Assembly: GCA_013399895.1 (NCBI GenBank)
Contig: VXBA01002157.1
Span: 515,456-579,455 of the forward strand
Length of the DNA stretch: 64,000 bases
Reading direction: 5' to 3'
DNA from: Serilophus lunatus
Taxonomy: Eukaryota > Chordata > Aves > Passeriformes > Eurylaimidae
This document shows positions 11,776-24,605 of this stretch, one piece after another. How positions within the stretch are numbered: position 1 is the stretch's first letter; every line of letters begins with the position of its first letter. The notes under the pieces are model-generated. The model searched no databases. It worked only from the letters and a program-made list of their open reading frames with translations, and had not been told where the DNA came from. The position numbers and the translations under genes are program-made.

Positions 11776-13964
11776 TTGTGTGAGAGGCCTCTCCTTTTCA
11801 CTGCCTTTGAATTCTGTGAGCTAGCACAGAAGGAGAGGTTTATTTTCCAAGTCCTGGGCAAGCTGTGACTCACAAGACTAACTAGCTCCCTGAGCAAAGC
11901 TTTCCTTTGATAGACACAATTCTACCTAACTGCTACTTGCTTTCTCTGCCATGCAAAGTTCATCTTTCTAGTCCCCTTTACCCTGGAATATTTTGGAAAA
12001 ATTTTTTAAATTTTATTTTCTACTTGCTAACAACGGGCCCTGATCATGCTCCAATTTGGCAGGAGCTAAGGGTGATGGAACTGATATTTTAAAGTAGAGA
12101 TGAGTGGAAGTTTTAAAGGGTTCAAAAACTGGAAGCCCAAACTTCTTATAATTAAGCATGGAGGAGATGAAAACCAGATTACCTAAGACAGCAGCAAAGA
12201 TGTTCCACAGAAGCAAGTAGCTCCCAATTAGCTAGCAAAAACAGCCACCTCATGCAAGTACTCAAACAGCAGAAAACACACTACTATGAACATAAGGGAA
12301 TGCCACTAACAGACCAACATGGAAAGCATAACTCAGATGTAGTAGATGATAAAGCACTGCTTCTATGAGACTATTAGCAGCAAGTAGCATCACATACAGT
12401 GTCACTGATGATGCTTCATACATGCCTGCAGGCCAGCAGTTGAGTTGCCTGATTTTGTGTGCCTCTTCTGCAGGGTCAGAGCATTTCTCCTGTGCTGGGT
12501 CCATGCAGCCAATGCCTGCAATGGTTCATGCCCATTCCTGCAACTAGCATCTGTAGCACAGCCTTGTGTCCAGCCCAAACATCTTGCAGAGCTGCCTGCC
12601 TTTTCAGATCCCTTTTTCTGGATTTATACATAAACCTTTATTCAGCTTCAGGCTGAAAGCATTTATTCCTGGTTCCAATAGAGCTAGACTGGGGCCCAAA
12701 CACACAGATAACTGATGCAACCAGTACAGGGAGATAGCAGAGAAGATATTGACACACTTGGCTGAACTGTTAAACCTCTGCAACATCAGACATGCTCTAT
12801 TTTTGGCAGGATCTGGGTATGAAGCCTGCTTTATTTTAATTTCACTCAGTAACTTAAATTTTTAAAGTGGAATCTAACTTAATGGTGTCCAAAAAACAGA
12901 TCTGCAATGTTCAGATTTGGATTTCTTGTTCAGATTTGGATTTTTTATTCCTGTTTACTGTTAGCTGAAAAGACACAAAATGTATTATGGCACTCCTTAC
13001 AATTATGTCAGTTATTTGAAGAGATACAATGAGAGTTAAAGAGTGTCCATATTCTTTTCTCTGAAAAAAAAAAAAAGGACTTATTCTGGGCTCTGCAGAG
13101 CATCCTTCGAGTGTTAGGTGTGTGTGCCTGAAGCCTTGTCTCTTCTTTTTATCTATTTTATTCTAATAAAAGATGTCAGATCTCTCTGAATCTTTGCCTC
13201 TCTTCTATCCTTAGATCGTAATTACAAAACATTGCTTTCTAAAGAGAGGAAAATGAAGGACTTTAAAATTCCTCAAAAAGAAAGATGAATTCAGGAAGGG
13301 CTATTTTTAACATGCTACACACAGTTTTTTTCCACTAGAGATAAGTAATCTGTAACTTTCCCCACAAAATAAATGTCCAGAATTAACACCCTCCCCACCC
13401 CCCCCATCAAAAATAAGAAGCTTGTAACAGATGGGAAAAGTCATGAGACTAAATGATTGGTACTTCAGATTAAATGTCTTTTTAATAAAGCAGCAAGCAG
13501 CATATCTACCTCATGACAGTCGTTACTACATCAAAGTACTCAAAGCAGCATACAATTTTATTGAAAAAAAATGCTTTTTCTTCTTATGAAAAGAAAGTTG
13601 TCAAAAGGAGAGCAAAAAAAAAAAAAAACCAAAAGAGAATCTCCTGTGAAGACAGATCCTGATGAGATGTATGATCTTTTTTGTTCTGGAGAGGGGAGGG
13701 GAGAAAGAGAATAGAAGAGAGGAAACAGAAAAAGCAGCCCCAGGATAACAAGCTTTGTATGAAGCAGAAAATCATACCCTTTGAGGGTCATTTTCTTTGA
13801 GTTGCCGCCTCAGGGAGGTAGAAGGCAGAGATTAAACATTGGAGGGAAAGTCCACATTTGCTTATGAGGCATCACTCTGCCCTGAAATACTCTGAAAGTA
13901 GAGTCATTTCGGTCTTTTGAGGAGGACGCACATCCCAGTAAACAGTCTGGATTAAACCGTGCTC
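11776..13964. other. Unique non-coding DNA
   Basis: No gene or element is recognised. It contains a short tandem duplication at 12908-12945 and several A-, C- or T-runs (for example around 13063-13076 and 13390-13405). Confidence 0.5.
12908..12945. repeat. 19-bp tandem duplication, two copies
   Basis: TGTTCAGATTTGGATTTCT is followed immediately by a second copy differing at one base. It looks like a local slippage duplication. Confidence 0.85.
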
Positions 13965-14290
13965 TTTACCTCCAGTCCATTGCCCCGAGGTGGCGGGGGA
14001 GTGGCACAGTGGGATGTAGGGCAAGCGTGGGATGCTGAGCATTACCAGAATGTTGAGCGCCGGGGCCGTGCCACAGGGGCTGCTTGTGAGGAATACAGCT
14101 TCTAGACAGGGATCTCTGCTCCCAGCTGTTCTTTCTGGGGGTGTGTGCGAGCCCTCAGTAATGGGTGAGAGCACAGTCTGCCCACCCAGGAGCGGATTTT
14201 GCGAGGGAAGAAGAGAATGTGCTCCCACTAGGTGGAGCCTGAACCCTTCGGTCCTGCACTCCCGGCTCCTTCCTCCCACGCCTTCACAGA
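13965..14290. promoter_or_regulatory. CpG-dense GC-rich block, possible CpG island
   Basis: This block contains about a dozen or more CpG dinucleotides and is markedly richer in G and C than the AT-rich flanks. I could not match it to an LTR or CR1. An open frame of 147 codons runs on the minus strand (13872-14315), but such length is expected where stop codons are rare, and the protein resembles nothing I recognise. It could be an unannotated promoter or 5' exon, a regulatory element, or an unrecognised repeat. Confidence 0.35.
14225..14237 (+). promoter_or_regulatory. CTCF-like motif
   Basis: CCACTAGGTGGAG resembles the CTCF core (CCACYAGRKGGC) and lies within the CpG-dense block. A single motif match by eye is weak evidence. 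Confidence 0.25.
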
Positions 14291-14554
14291 GGGCTTTTTG
14301 CCTTTGTAAATCCAAGCAGTCCTAGCAGTCCAGCTACACAGAAACTTGTAGGTAGTTAAAGTAGGTGGTGCAGGAAAGCAATGAGATATTTCCGCGGTGT
14401 ATTTATTTTTATTTTTATGTTTTCTACAGGGATCCCTGTTATGCATTAAGGCTAGACAATGAAACCATCACATCCATCCATATGCTACCTAATGCAGCTG
14501 GTACCAGCATATACATGCTTTGAATCAGGTTACATTTAAATTGCTGCTAGTTCC

Positions 14555-14615
14555 AAAAAAAAAAAAAAAAANNNNNNNNNNNNNNNNNNNNNNNNNNAAA
14601 AAAAAAAAAAAAAAA
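14555..14615. repeat. Poly-A tract with internal gap
   Basis: A-runs flank 26 undetermined bases (14572-14597). No LINE or SINE body is recognisable on either side. The run length is unresolved. Confidence 0.9.
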
Positions 14616-15810
14616 GAGGCAACGTCATTATTTGAACTACTGAACTGCTGGGCATGAGGGATACTGCTTCAAAGTGTGCATCTAGGAACTGAAAAAAAAT
14701 GTAGCAGATTCCCCCCGGGTCAAACTGGCCTGATGTTGTGTAAGCATAATTCTGTGTTCTTGATGTGGATTGGAGAAAAAAAAATAAATGTAAATGGAAG
14801 GCAACTGCATGGGCCTGCAAATGCAGGTTTAAATAATCAGGTGTGAATAATCAGGTTGCAGCTCATTCTTATGCCCAAGCTGGTAGGTCAGACCCAGCAC
14901 TTTGGCTGACTCTGAATGGATTACTTGGCAGCTGCTGAAAACTCTGCCCAACAGTTTCATTTCCATGGCCTTTCTGGAAGAGGCACTTTCTTTGCTTAGC
15001 ACAGGAGTTCTTCTCCCCAGTGTGTTCTGAGTCAGGAGTGGCAGGACAGGCTGGACAATGATGATTGTATAGCATAGTAGCCTTTTAGGTTTCAACTTTT
15101 TCTTCTTCATAGGGTCAAAGATAAACCTCTTAGATGTTTTGAAAAGCATGACCCCTGTCTCTGGAAATAACTGAGGTGTCCAGCCCACATCAAAGAAACC
15201 TTTCGTTCAAAAACATTGTCAAAACTGAGATTTTTTAAAAAAAGCTTTTGGCTCTGATGAAAGCCAAATGATGAAATCGGTTTGTATTTGATGGGAAGTG
15301 TTCCAGCCAGCTCAAATAAGGAGCACTACTCAGTATTTTAATGACAACCTTCAATAGCAAAACTCTATTTTGGCTCCTTTATGTTCCTACCACTGCACTA
15401 CTGGGGCAATCTCCCAGCCTTTAATGTATTTTTTCCTCACAGTATACCTGGCAAATGCTATTATCCTGACTTTACAGATGAGAAATGGAGGCACAGGAAG
15501 GTGAGGCAACTTACTGAAGATTTTACAGTCAAGTTTGCAATAGAGAAAAAAAAAATTATTCCCCTTGTCCTAAATCATGATCTAGTGTTGTGAGTTGGTT
15601 TAGCTGGTGTTATTTTTCTCTTACATGACCCTGATAAGCTCTGTCCAAGATTTGAGAGTATGTGTAACCTGAAAGATCATTTGTTCCCTTCATAAGGAAT
15701 ATAAAAGAGAGATCATTTTGTAGGTGAGGTTTCTGGGATGCTCTGTCAGTTGTTGGGCTGCCCTCAAAAAGTTGTTATATATTTACAGAAAACAGAAATA
15801 CCCTCCCCTT

Positions 15811-15825
15811 CCCCCCCCCCCCNCC
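15811..15825. repeat. Poly-C tract with one N
   Basis: A run of C broken by a single undetermined base at 15823, probably an uncertain homopolymer length. Confidence 0.9.
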
Positions 15826-15955
15826 TTTTTATCCTTGTGTTTCTGTCTTCCTGCTCCTTATGTCTACTCTGTATTTTTGTACTGTAGAAGCTCCCTCTTC
15901 AATTTTGTATGAAGTTTTCATCAGGTAGGAAAGTCTCTCCAAAAAGGATAAAAAT

Positions 15956-15970
15956 GACAGACAGACAGAC
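15956..15970. repeat. (GACA)n microsatellite
   Basis: Nearly four perfect GACA units. Confidence 0.9.
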
Positions 15971-17032
15971 AATATTTGGTTCACAGAGAAAAATACCACA
16001 GTTTCTTACTGGAAGTAGAGGAAGCAGCAGAAACTATACCTAACCAGAAAAAAAATCATATTTTCTTAGGTTGTTTTAAATCCATGAATGCCTAATTTGA
16101 TACCCTTACCTGAGATAGAAGACCATCAGCCTTTTGTAAGAGAATGTGCCGATATTTTTCACTAGTTCTCAATTTTAAAGCAGTGACAGAATTTCAAAGG
16201 GAAGAAGGTATATACACATTATCTAGTGAGAAACACAGTCCATAATTCAGAGGATACTGAGGATGCAGGAAACAGGCCAAGTGTAACCCGGTAGGCATGA
16301 TTTTATTCTTGAAATAAAGTGTAAAAATAATGGCGTGGTGTTATGTATGTTCCCATATTCTTTGTTTACCTGAACTCCTCTTTTATATTGTAAGAGCAAT
16401 TAATGACTTTTTCCAATTTCTTATTTATCTTCCTGTCAGCGGGTGACACAGAACAATCTGTGTACAGTTTTGTGGTTTAATTTTGCTTTTGTATTCTCTG
16501 CCCTATTTTATGCTTCAATATACAAGACTGGTTATGATTATTTGCATAAAGAATTCACTGAGGAGTAGTTTTTGCTTTTACCTCAGAAGACAATAATTCT
16601 TCAAATCTAGGTGCAGAACTACTGGCACCTAGCTGTGCTGTCTCCCTTCATTCATAAATAGTCTCATTCATTAAACAGTACAAAATTGCCTTTATACAAA
16701 ATCCTAGGCATGAGGAAGGAAGGCTCTCAATTACTCTCTGTCATCTATGTTAAACAAAGAGAATGAGCAAGTCATAAACCTGTGATGAGTTTTGAAGGGA
16801 GTATTGCCCTTGGTACTCCTCAAAATCCTCAAATATATCTGACCTGTTCTGGTGTCCAGAAAGTCATGGATCACCACGGTCAGATGTGAGTCCGATAGGA
16901 TAGGTACAGTCTACCAGGCAATTTCTTAGGGACAGTAGTATGTCAGAGACTAAAAATAGTCCCAGCTGGGAGCGGGTTTACGGTTTATGAAGATCAGTGT
17001 ATCCAGCTTTGACCTGTTCTGAGAACTTACTG

Positions 17033-17080
17033 CGGTCCTTCCAGCCTGATTTTTTCCATAATCCTATGATAATCCGGTGA
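17033..17080 (+). mobile_element. Possible CR1 3'-end fragment
   Basis: GGTCCTTCCAGCCTGATT followed by ATAATCCTATGATAATCC resembles the CR1 3' end and its octamer tail. The match is short and diverged, so it may be coincidence. Confidence 0.4.
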
Positions 17081-17414
17081 TCCTAGAATCATAAAGAAAG
17101 GAAATTCTTTGAGTACTTCCGTTCTCTTTTGTCTTCTCCATGGCCCAAGCAGCTGCTGCTTTTGTACAGGCGTGGGGAGATCTTGGAGCTCATATTGTTT
17201 GCTACTGATGTAAAGGAGATATACACTAAAGTCATCCATATACTGCTGGAATCCTAGTTAATCTCTTACCATCCCTTCATGTAGGTTCAGGTAAAATTTG
17301 AATAGTTTGTGGGAAAGGATTCAAAGGGTTTGGAGCTGCAACTACTAAAAACACTTTTCTTCAGCTGTGGGGAGACTGTATCTTTTGCACGTTAATACTA
17401 TGGTATGGTATGTC

Positions 17415-17517
17415 CTTACACACATGATTTAGATGTGGACTTTACAGTGCCAGTTTATTGGATGGACTCAATGATCTTAAGGATCTTTTCCAGCCTTAAT
17501 GATTCTATGATTCTATT
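17415..17517 (+). mobile_element. CR1 LINE 3'-end fragment
   Basis: GGACTCAATGATCTTAAGG, then CTTTTCCAGCCTTAATGATT and the tail ATTCTATGATTCTAT form a recognisable CR1 3' terminus. The upstream part from about 17415 aligns loosely with the CR1 3' untranslated region, and the rest of the element is absent (5' truncation). The 3' end is better defined than the 5' end. Confidence 0.85.
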
Positions 17518-20500
17518 GGTTTACACAAGCAGATGCTAGTTTTGGTATATGAAATCATATGACAGGCAAGTGTTAAACATAGATGTAATTCTTATGTCTA
17601 GTTTTTTTACAGAAAATCTTTGCCTCTTCCTTTTTCTTAGACCTCATACTTTATTTTAATTTAAATATCTGATAGTAGTGAGGAAACCAAAACTAATTCA
17701 TGGCCTAAGAACATTCTTAAACACTTCTTGCTTCTTGTCAGAAAAACAATTCTCTGCCACTGGAACATCGTGCCACAAATTTCCCTGCGGGCCTAGGTTT
17801 CCACCACCTTGAAGCATCAAAATGCTGAACTTGCAGTCTGGAGAGAGAATTTTCTTCTCAGAGAATATGAAAGTCTTCTTGAAGTGGATTTATGGTTTTG
17901 GTTTGATTTTTTTTTTTTTTTAAATCACTGTGTATACTGTAATACACACCTTTCTCCACACTACTCTCTTCTGCTGCAGTTACCTTTAAGAAGGTTTTGA
18001 TGAGGTTCTTTGGTATGTGTGCAGTAGCTACAATGTGTGTATGGCTCAGCTGGAGGTAACTAGCCAAATAATGTTTCTAAATATTCTTATCAATAAAGCT
18101 TACTGCCCTTCTGCACAACTTTGGAGTGTGAGATTTTATTCACAAGTTTATTTGAAAGCAGGACTGTTGGGAAAATTAAGTAACTGGTTACAGAAATGTT
18201 TGTAAAAAATATTTTCTCAGGATAATATTTTAAAATACTTTTCTACTTTGGTGCTGTGATGTTCACTGAACATAGGTTGAGATTTTGCAAATCATGTCAG
18301 AGTAGGAAAATGAGATTTTTTTTTTTTTAATAGAATGCAGAGCACCCTGTTCTGGGAGAGAAATTGTTCTGTGTTATTCACAGAGGCAGTCACAGATAAT
18401 GAGTGCCCATTCACCAGTTTTTGAATAAACCCCAGGCTAAAATGTAGCCATAAATTCATTAAACAGTACAGAAATATAACAGCATATCTACAGAAAATTT
18501 ACTGCTCAACTTTTCAGATAATTAATTTGTAAAAAAAAATTTGATTAGCTGTGATCTGTGTGTTAAGTACCCATCATTAGGACATCAGTGCTTTATTTTA
18601 TTGTGGATTATTTTTGAATATCATTACCATTATCTAGAATCCATTGTTTAGCCAGCTCAGCTATCTTTTATCACTAATCCATTGCTTAACCAGATGACTC
18701 TCATTCTCTGAGCCATAGCTTATTTAGCTGTAAGTTTCTTTTATAAAAATCTGATAGATCAATTACAAAGCCAGGCTATAATACTTTAATATGTACAAAA
18801 GTAGAAGTATGGAAAATCTTTTCAAATGGAGGTCAAAATTCCAGAGGAGAATTTAATCCTAGAAAGAGCCAGATCTCAATTTTCCTTGAAAATATTTTTT
18901 AATTGAATACTAAGTGCTCTTTACTGAAATGTCTGCATGTGAAGTAAAATATGTTCATGAACTAGAAGATGTCCCAAAACAGAGTATTAAATATATAATT
19001 TAATTTTTTTTTTGTTGAAAATATTATTTGCAGGTTCCTTAACAAAATAATATGAAAACTAAGGGAAAAAAAACTCAAATCAAAAGAACAAAACCCTGTT
19101 TAAAGATTGTTTTATCTGGGACAGAAAAATATTTCCTTTTTCTATTAACTTTATTTAAGGAGCATAGACTTATTTCAAGTCCTCATTTTGCAGGGACTCT
19201 TGCTAGTTTTAGAGATACCCCCTCTAGAACTTGGAAGTGCTCTGTTCTTTTAGAAAGCTTTTGAAAATTTCTCAGGAAATGTTTCCTAGTAGCTTTGCTA
19301 TTTGGCACAAAGCACTTTAGGACTGCAGTTGTGAAACAAAAATGTGGTGCAGTGGGATGAGGAAATTCTGGTTTCTATTTTAAAAATTATACCGATTTAC
19401 AGTTTCCTACCTATACATTTTGTTACAGTGATGCAGTGCCCTTAAAGTTACATTTCAGTGTGTTTACCTGGAGTCTCAGGAAGCATGCAAATGGATGGCA
19501 GTATGAGATTATCTTCATACTTTTTAAACCCCACCATTCTTTTGCAGCTCCCTAATTCAAGTTTAACGTAGCAATAATGCCAGAATGCAGTGTGACAGCA
19601 ACAAATGACTCCCTGATGGTGGCACTTGCTGCTGTACAGAGGAGGTCGGGAAGGACTCCTAACTCAAAAAAGACATTTCTTGTCATGTATTCTGGCAGTC
19701 ATCAGGGGCATGTGTTTCATGGAGAGCAATTGAGTAATTCACAGGATCCACATGTCACTGTGCCTGTGGTGTTCATGAGCAAGTTTGCAGAGGGAATGAA
19801 GTAAGAGGAGGGTTTCTGGCATGAGGATGCAAGGTCAGGGCAAGGAGAAGGCCCTGACCTCTTTCACATCACCATCATGGCCTTAGTCTAATGGAACATT
19901 TTGTCTTCAAATAGGAGGGTCAGACAGCCCCATTAGTCAGAGGGAGCTTGGGAACCAGCACTTCCCATGCTTTAAATCCCCTGGGTTTTATCTGCTCCTG
20001 AAGCTCTACCGTTCCCTCCCTCCTAGCCAAAGTGCAAGAAGGCAGTGTCTCTGGCGTTCTTGAGAGGGACTGAAAGGGGCCGGAGGAACATTGATAGCTC
20101 CCTGACAAATCGGAGAGACATCCAAGCCCCGCACTCTGGTTCCCAGGCAGGAGGGGAGTGAGGCAAGCTCTCACACACATCACTCTTGCAGAGTGGGAAG
20201 TGAAGGACTGATGACAGGACAGCCTCTTCCTACAAGACAAGAGGGTCATGAACTCAACTCCCACAGAAAAATTGTTATTAAAAACAAGCTGGGAAAAAAG
20301 CTTCCTAGCATTTGGCCTGCAGAACAGAAAACAGAGTTATTGCTGGAGCAGGAACAAGTAAGAAATTCTGGAAAACATTCATAAACATATATTTTTATTA
20401 AAAGTTTTAGTTTCCAGAAAAGCTTCCATGAGCTATTATCATGCAATAGTATAAATGGTGATGAAGCCAGAAATGTCATTTGAACAGAATAAATTAAGTA

Positions 20501-21906
20501 GAAAAATACCCACTGATACAGTCTAATGAATGCTTAACTGAATTTGACGTATTGTAAAAAATATTCTTCAGACTTGCTGCAACTCTTACTTGAAACCAGA
20601 GGTCCCTTTTCTGCATAGTTTGTCCTCTAATACAAAATTTCTGCAAATTCCACTGTCATTTCCCAAATGTTGACAGAAAATGAAATTCCACAAAATTTGA
20701 AGCACTTGAGAGAGTAGAGCAGTATCATGCCACCCATTTTATGGATGAAGAATCTGAGACACAAGCTGGTGAAGGAACTGAACATAGAAAATTTAGAAAG
20801 AGACAGCAATCTGAACAATACTGCATATCCCATGGTTTTCTTCTTCTTCTCTTAAAACAACCTCAGATAAAAGTTGCTTCATTGGGAAAGTTATATTGTT
20901 TAGCACTTGGCTATAAGATTATAATATTTTTCTGCTGCATGATTTTCTTAAAATAAAAACATGTTTGATTGAAATTAAGAAAGATTGTGTATTAAGTCAG
21001 ATGTGAGACTCATTACATGAAAGCAAGGATCTTACACAGGTATCTCTATTTATTATGGTATTTTGCATGCCATCTATTCTATGGGAACCCTGCTTTTCCC
21101 TTTCTACTTGGTGAACTGTAACAGAAAGGTGAATTGTGAAAACGATGGAGAAGGCTCAAACCTGTGTTCTAGGCTGCACTAGGTTTAAATAAAAAATGTT
21201 TACCTTCAGCTAAGAGCATTTTTTTTGTTTGGAAGATATCCCTTCTAAAATAAAGTGAAGGGAGGCAGTAGTGAGGCAAGAAAGCTGTTCTGCTCCAGAA
21301 TCAATCAGGTCAAGTGTGTAGTAATCTCAATTTAGTAGATTAGAAGAAATATCGGTAATTTCAGTGTCCCCACACCCACAGTAAAAATAGTTGGCAGCTC
21401 CTACACAAGGAAAAAAAAAGAGATAAACTTCTGCAACGATGTTTTATACTATGCAGGAGTTTGCACCACAGCTTACTGCACTATGTGAGTCCTGTGGAAT
21501 GACTAGTTGCTGGGTCCAGTTGTCAAGCGTCTCTTTCACTTAGATTCTTTGTTATAATGTCAAAATGTCTCTTGTGTAGATAGGCTGAGAGGGAGAGATT
21601 ACTAGTATGGGCATAGCATGGCACTGGGTAATGCTATTTTCATCCCCAGCTGGGATCCCTGCATGGGAAGGGGCTAGGCTGCACCAGGAGAATGCCACAA
21701 GCAAAGCCTGTGTTTGCATTTTGCTGTTCCATGATGGATATGAGGTCAACAAGCACTGGTGAAATTTCTTAAACAATGCTGATTTCTGTAAAGACAAGAA
21801 CAAAACTCCTGTTGACTCCAGGAGAAATACATTTAGACCACAGGTCAGGGTTACAAAAAGGCCTGTGAAGAGCTGGAATGGAAACTCTCAGATTTCTGTT
21901 ATTACC

Positions 21907-21924
21907 TTAATAATAATAATAATA
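21907..21924. repeat. (TAA)n microsatellite
   Basis: About six perfect TAA units. Confidence 0.9.
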
Positions 21925-24594
21925 AAATCTATGTTCCCTTTATGAACTGAAGCCCCTCTATTTTCAATACTTACTTTCCTGTAGCATTTAGGAAAGTTTA
22001 TTTGTGGTCCCAATTTACCTGAGTACTTTGCATATTTGCCCATAAAAAAGAAAACTTTCTGCCTTCAAGTGACTGACATTATAAACTGCAGCTGTAACAA
22101 GGACCTTCTAGGGAGCAGGGGAAAGTAGGAGGGGATGAAATTGTTCATTCCCATAGAACAAGTGAGTGAAATTGTAGTTTTTATTACACTCATTTTCAGC
22201 CCTTACCTTTCTATGGCCTCTGCCTCCTCAGTTCTATAAACTGGACCATTATTGTCCTAAACCCTTAAATGGACCTTTTAACCAGAGCTGCTTTACTATC
22301 CAGCCTGCACAGCATTCTCATTGAATCCAGTTTGTAAACATTCCTGAGACACTCAGAGGACAAATGACTGTATGTTTGGAAATACGTTATGAAATATTTT
22401 ATTTCCTATAGCTTAATGGAAATTTAGGATGGTGTCCCAAGAAGAATTTATTTGAGAGTCTGAGAAGTCTTTTCACCACAGAGGGTAGTATGTTGAGCAT
22501 CAGCCTGTTGCAGCAGGTTTTATTTGCTAAGCACTCAGGAATATAAGAGCAGGCTGGAGTGGATGTGAACCAAATGCATTCTTTATGTGAGGATAGTGGA
22601 TGTGTCCACTGGTGTGAAACTAGTTTTATGTGATCATGTTTTTACAGGGCAGGTCTGTTAGTACACTGACTAATGACCAGCTAAAGCAGACATTGGTGTC
22701 AGCCAGGGCTGTAGCTGTTTAGCTCAGAAAGAGTGAGGCTCCCATTTCAGAAGAGTGATCCTAGAACATGCTGAAAACATTCCACCTCAAGAGAAGTTGA
22801 GGGGGAGAACTAAATTGTGAGTCTGCAAAGACAATAACCTCTTGTTTTCTCCAGTGAGCCACCATCCTTTGTGCGTGCTGCAGACTTTTTTACAGATGGC
22901 AATAAACTTACATTTTGGCACACCTCTTAAACCTTCCTAACTGCAGAATGGTTGTTTAGGCATTGTACTTGGACTATGTCAGGAATTTTCTTATTAAATG
23001 ACTTGTCACTAGAAAAATGCTGATTCCTTGATACAAAGTGTTTTGTGAGAGAATGTCAATGCTGTGAGCCACTGCCAAAACACAGAAAGCCTTTAATAGA
23101 AATTCACCTGCTGGGCAGATTCCTTGTTACTTCATCTGCTGCACTGTTAAGAGAAGATCCATAAAGAAAACTATTATCTTGAATGCTTATTCTTGCTGTT
23201 TTGAGATACTCTTGTTAGAAGACAGAATTAGCCCCAGGGGTGTATATACAGAAAGAAATATATATTTTTACTCTAAATTTTAACATCTTGAAATAGCAGT
23301 TTAATATGCATAAAAAATTTTCGGTGATATATAAAATACAGTAATGAAAAGCTTTTATAAAGGATTAACAAATAGCGCTGCTAAATTAGACTTGAATATT
23401 TCCCTATATGTAACTAGATGGTATAGCATCTATTAGGCTTTTGTCCAACTCCCTGGATCTGAGTGACTTCTAAACACCTTGTTGCTATATCTATCCAAGT
23501 TTATTAGTCTTCTGTCTTTCTCCATATGAAGATTTCTTTGCTTGTTCACAATATTGGAAAGCCTAAGAGTATGACGATTCTCTCCAGTACAGACATTTGT
23601 TTTCCACATTCTTCTGAATGAGAACCTGGAGAACCTGAGTGACTTTGTTTACTCTTCAAAGACTCTAAATGTTCTGAACCCGAATATTTTGTGTGTCATT
23701 CACAGATGAAATTACTGTGTGGTCAGATCATGAGATTTAACCTCTAGAGCTGTGCCATGATTTGTATCTATTGGACTGTATTAAGCAACTGCTTTTAAGC
23801 TTGGAATTGCAGAGTGACTAATTTGCTATTTCTTAAAAACCTCTTTTGTTCCAGTGTTTTCAGTGTAGCCTTTTTTTTTTTTTTTCAGTATTTTTACCTA
23901 AAATATATGCCTATCCTTTGTTAAGAATATTTGCTTGAGCTGTCACATGAAGTCAGACTTGCAGGACCCTGGCTGCTCCAGAAGAAACAACAATAATTCA
24001 ACCAGGGACTGTTGACTCCCTGAAACATGAGAGCTCAGATGTCTCCTGTTATCAGCTTATCAAGCTCAGAGGAATCTATTGTCCACACTAATTTATTCAG
24101 GTTGGTGTTGCAGTAGGTGTACTTACAGTGACAAAGTTAACCCCTTCTGAAGGTTTCCTGCTCATTTCAGATGTACCTGTATAGAAAGAAGCATTTGAAT
24201 TTGTATTTTCAGTGCTTTTCTTTAATAAAAGCTTTACAAAGGACACTTGTCAGTGGTTATAACAGCTTATTATGAAACAGTTCTTTTTATTTTGGAAAAA
24301 AACTACTTTATGCTGAGGCTTTAATATTCTTGAAAAAAAGAGGTACATGGATAATAGTGTACCACAGGTAAGCGCTACAACCTCTAAAAGAGCTTGTCTA
24401 GAGCAATCCAAGAAAATCTCAGTAGAGAATGTTTTGTCTTTCTACACTTCGTTCTTTCCTCGATCTCTTTCTGTTCCCATGCCCCCTCCCTCACACCTTC
24501 GCTGACAATTTCCTGACATCAATTTGATTCAAAGAACTGAATGGATAGAAAACACTTTGCAGTCTTGGCGGGTATACTTTCATGGCTTTAGTGC

Positions 24595-24605
24595 CCACGA
24601 GGTGG
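24595..24605 (+). promoter_or_regulatory. CTCF-like motif
   Basis: CCACGAGGTGG matches the left and centre of the CTCF core, but the following bases (TTAAG) do not continue the match. Confidence 0.2.

Larger units (their letters stand above)
14616..17032. other. Unique non-coding DNA with simple repeats
   Basis: No gene is recognised. It includes a C-rich run with one undetermined base (15811-15825, N at 15823) and a short GACA repeat (15956-15970). Open frames are at most about 120 codons and unlike any known protein. Confidence 0.5.

Noticed and set aside
13872..14315. 147-codon minus-strand frame as a gene
   Set aside because: Few stops are expected in this CpG-rich block; no known motif and no flanking splice signals that form a coherent exon.
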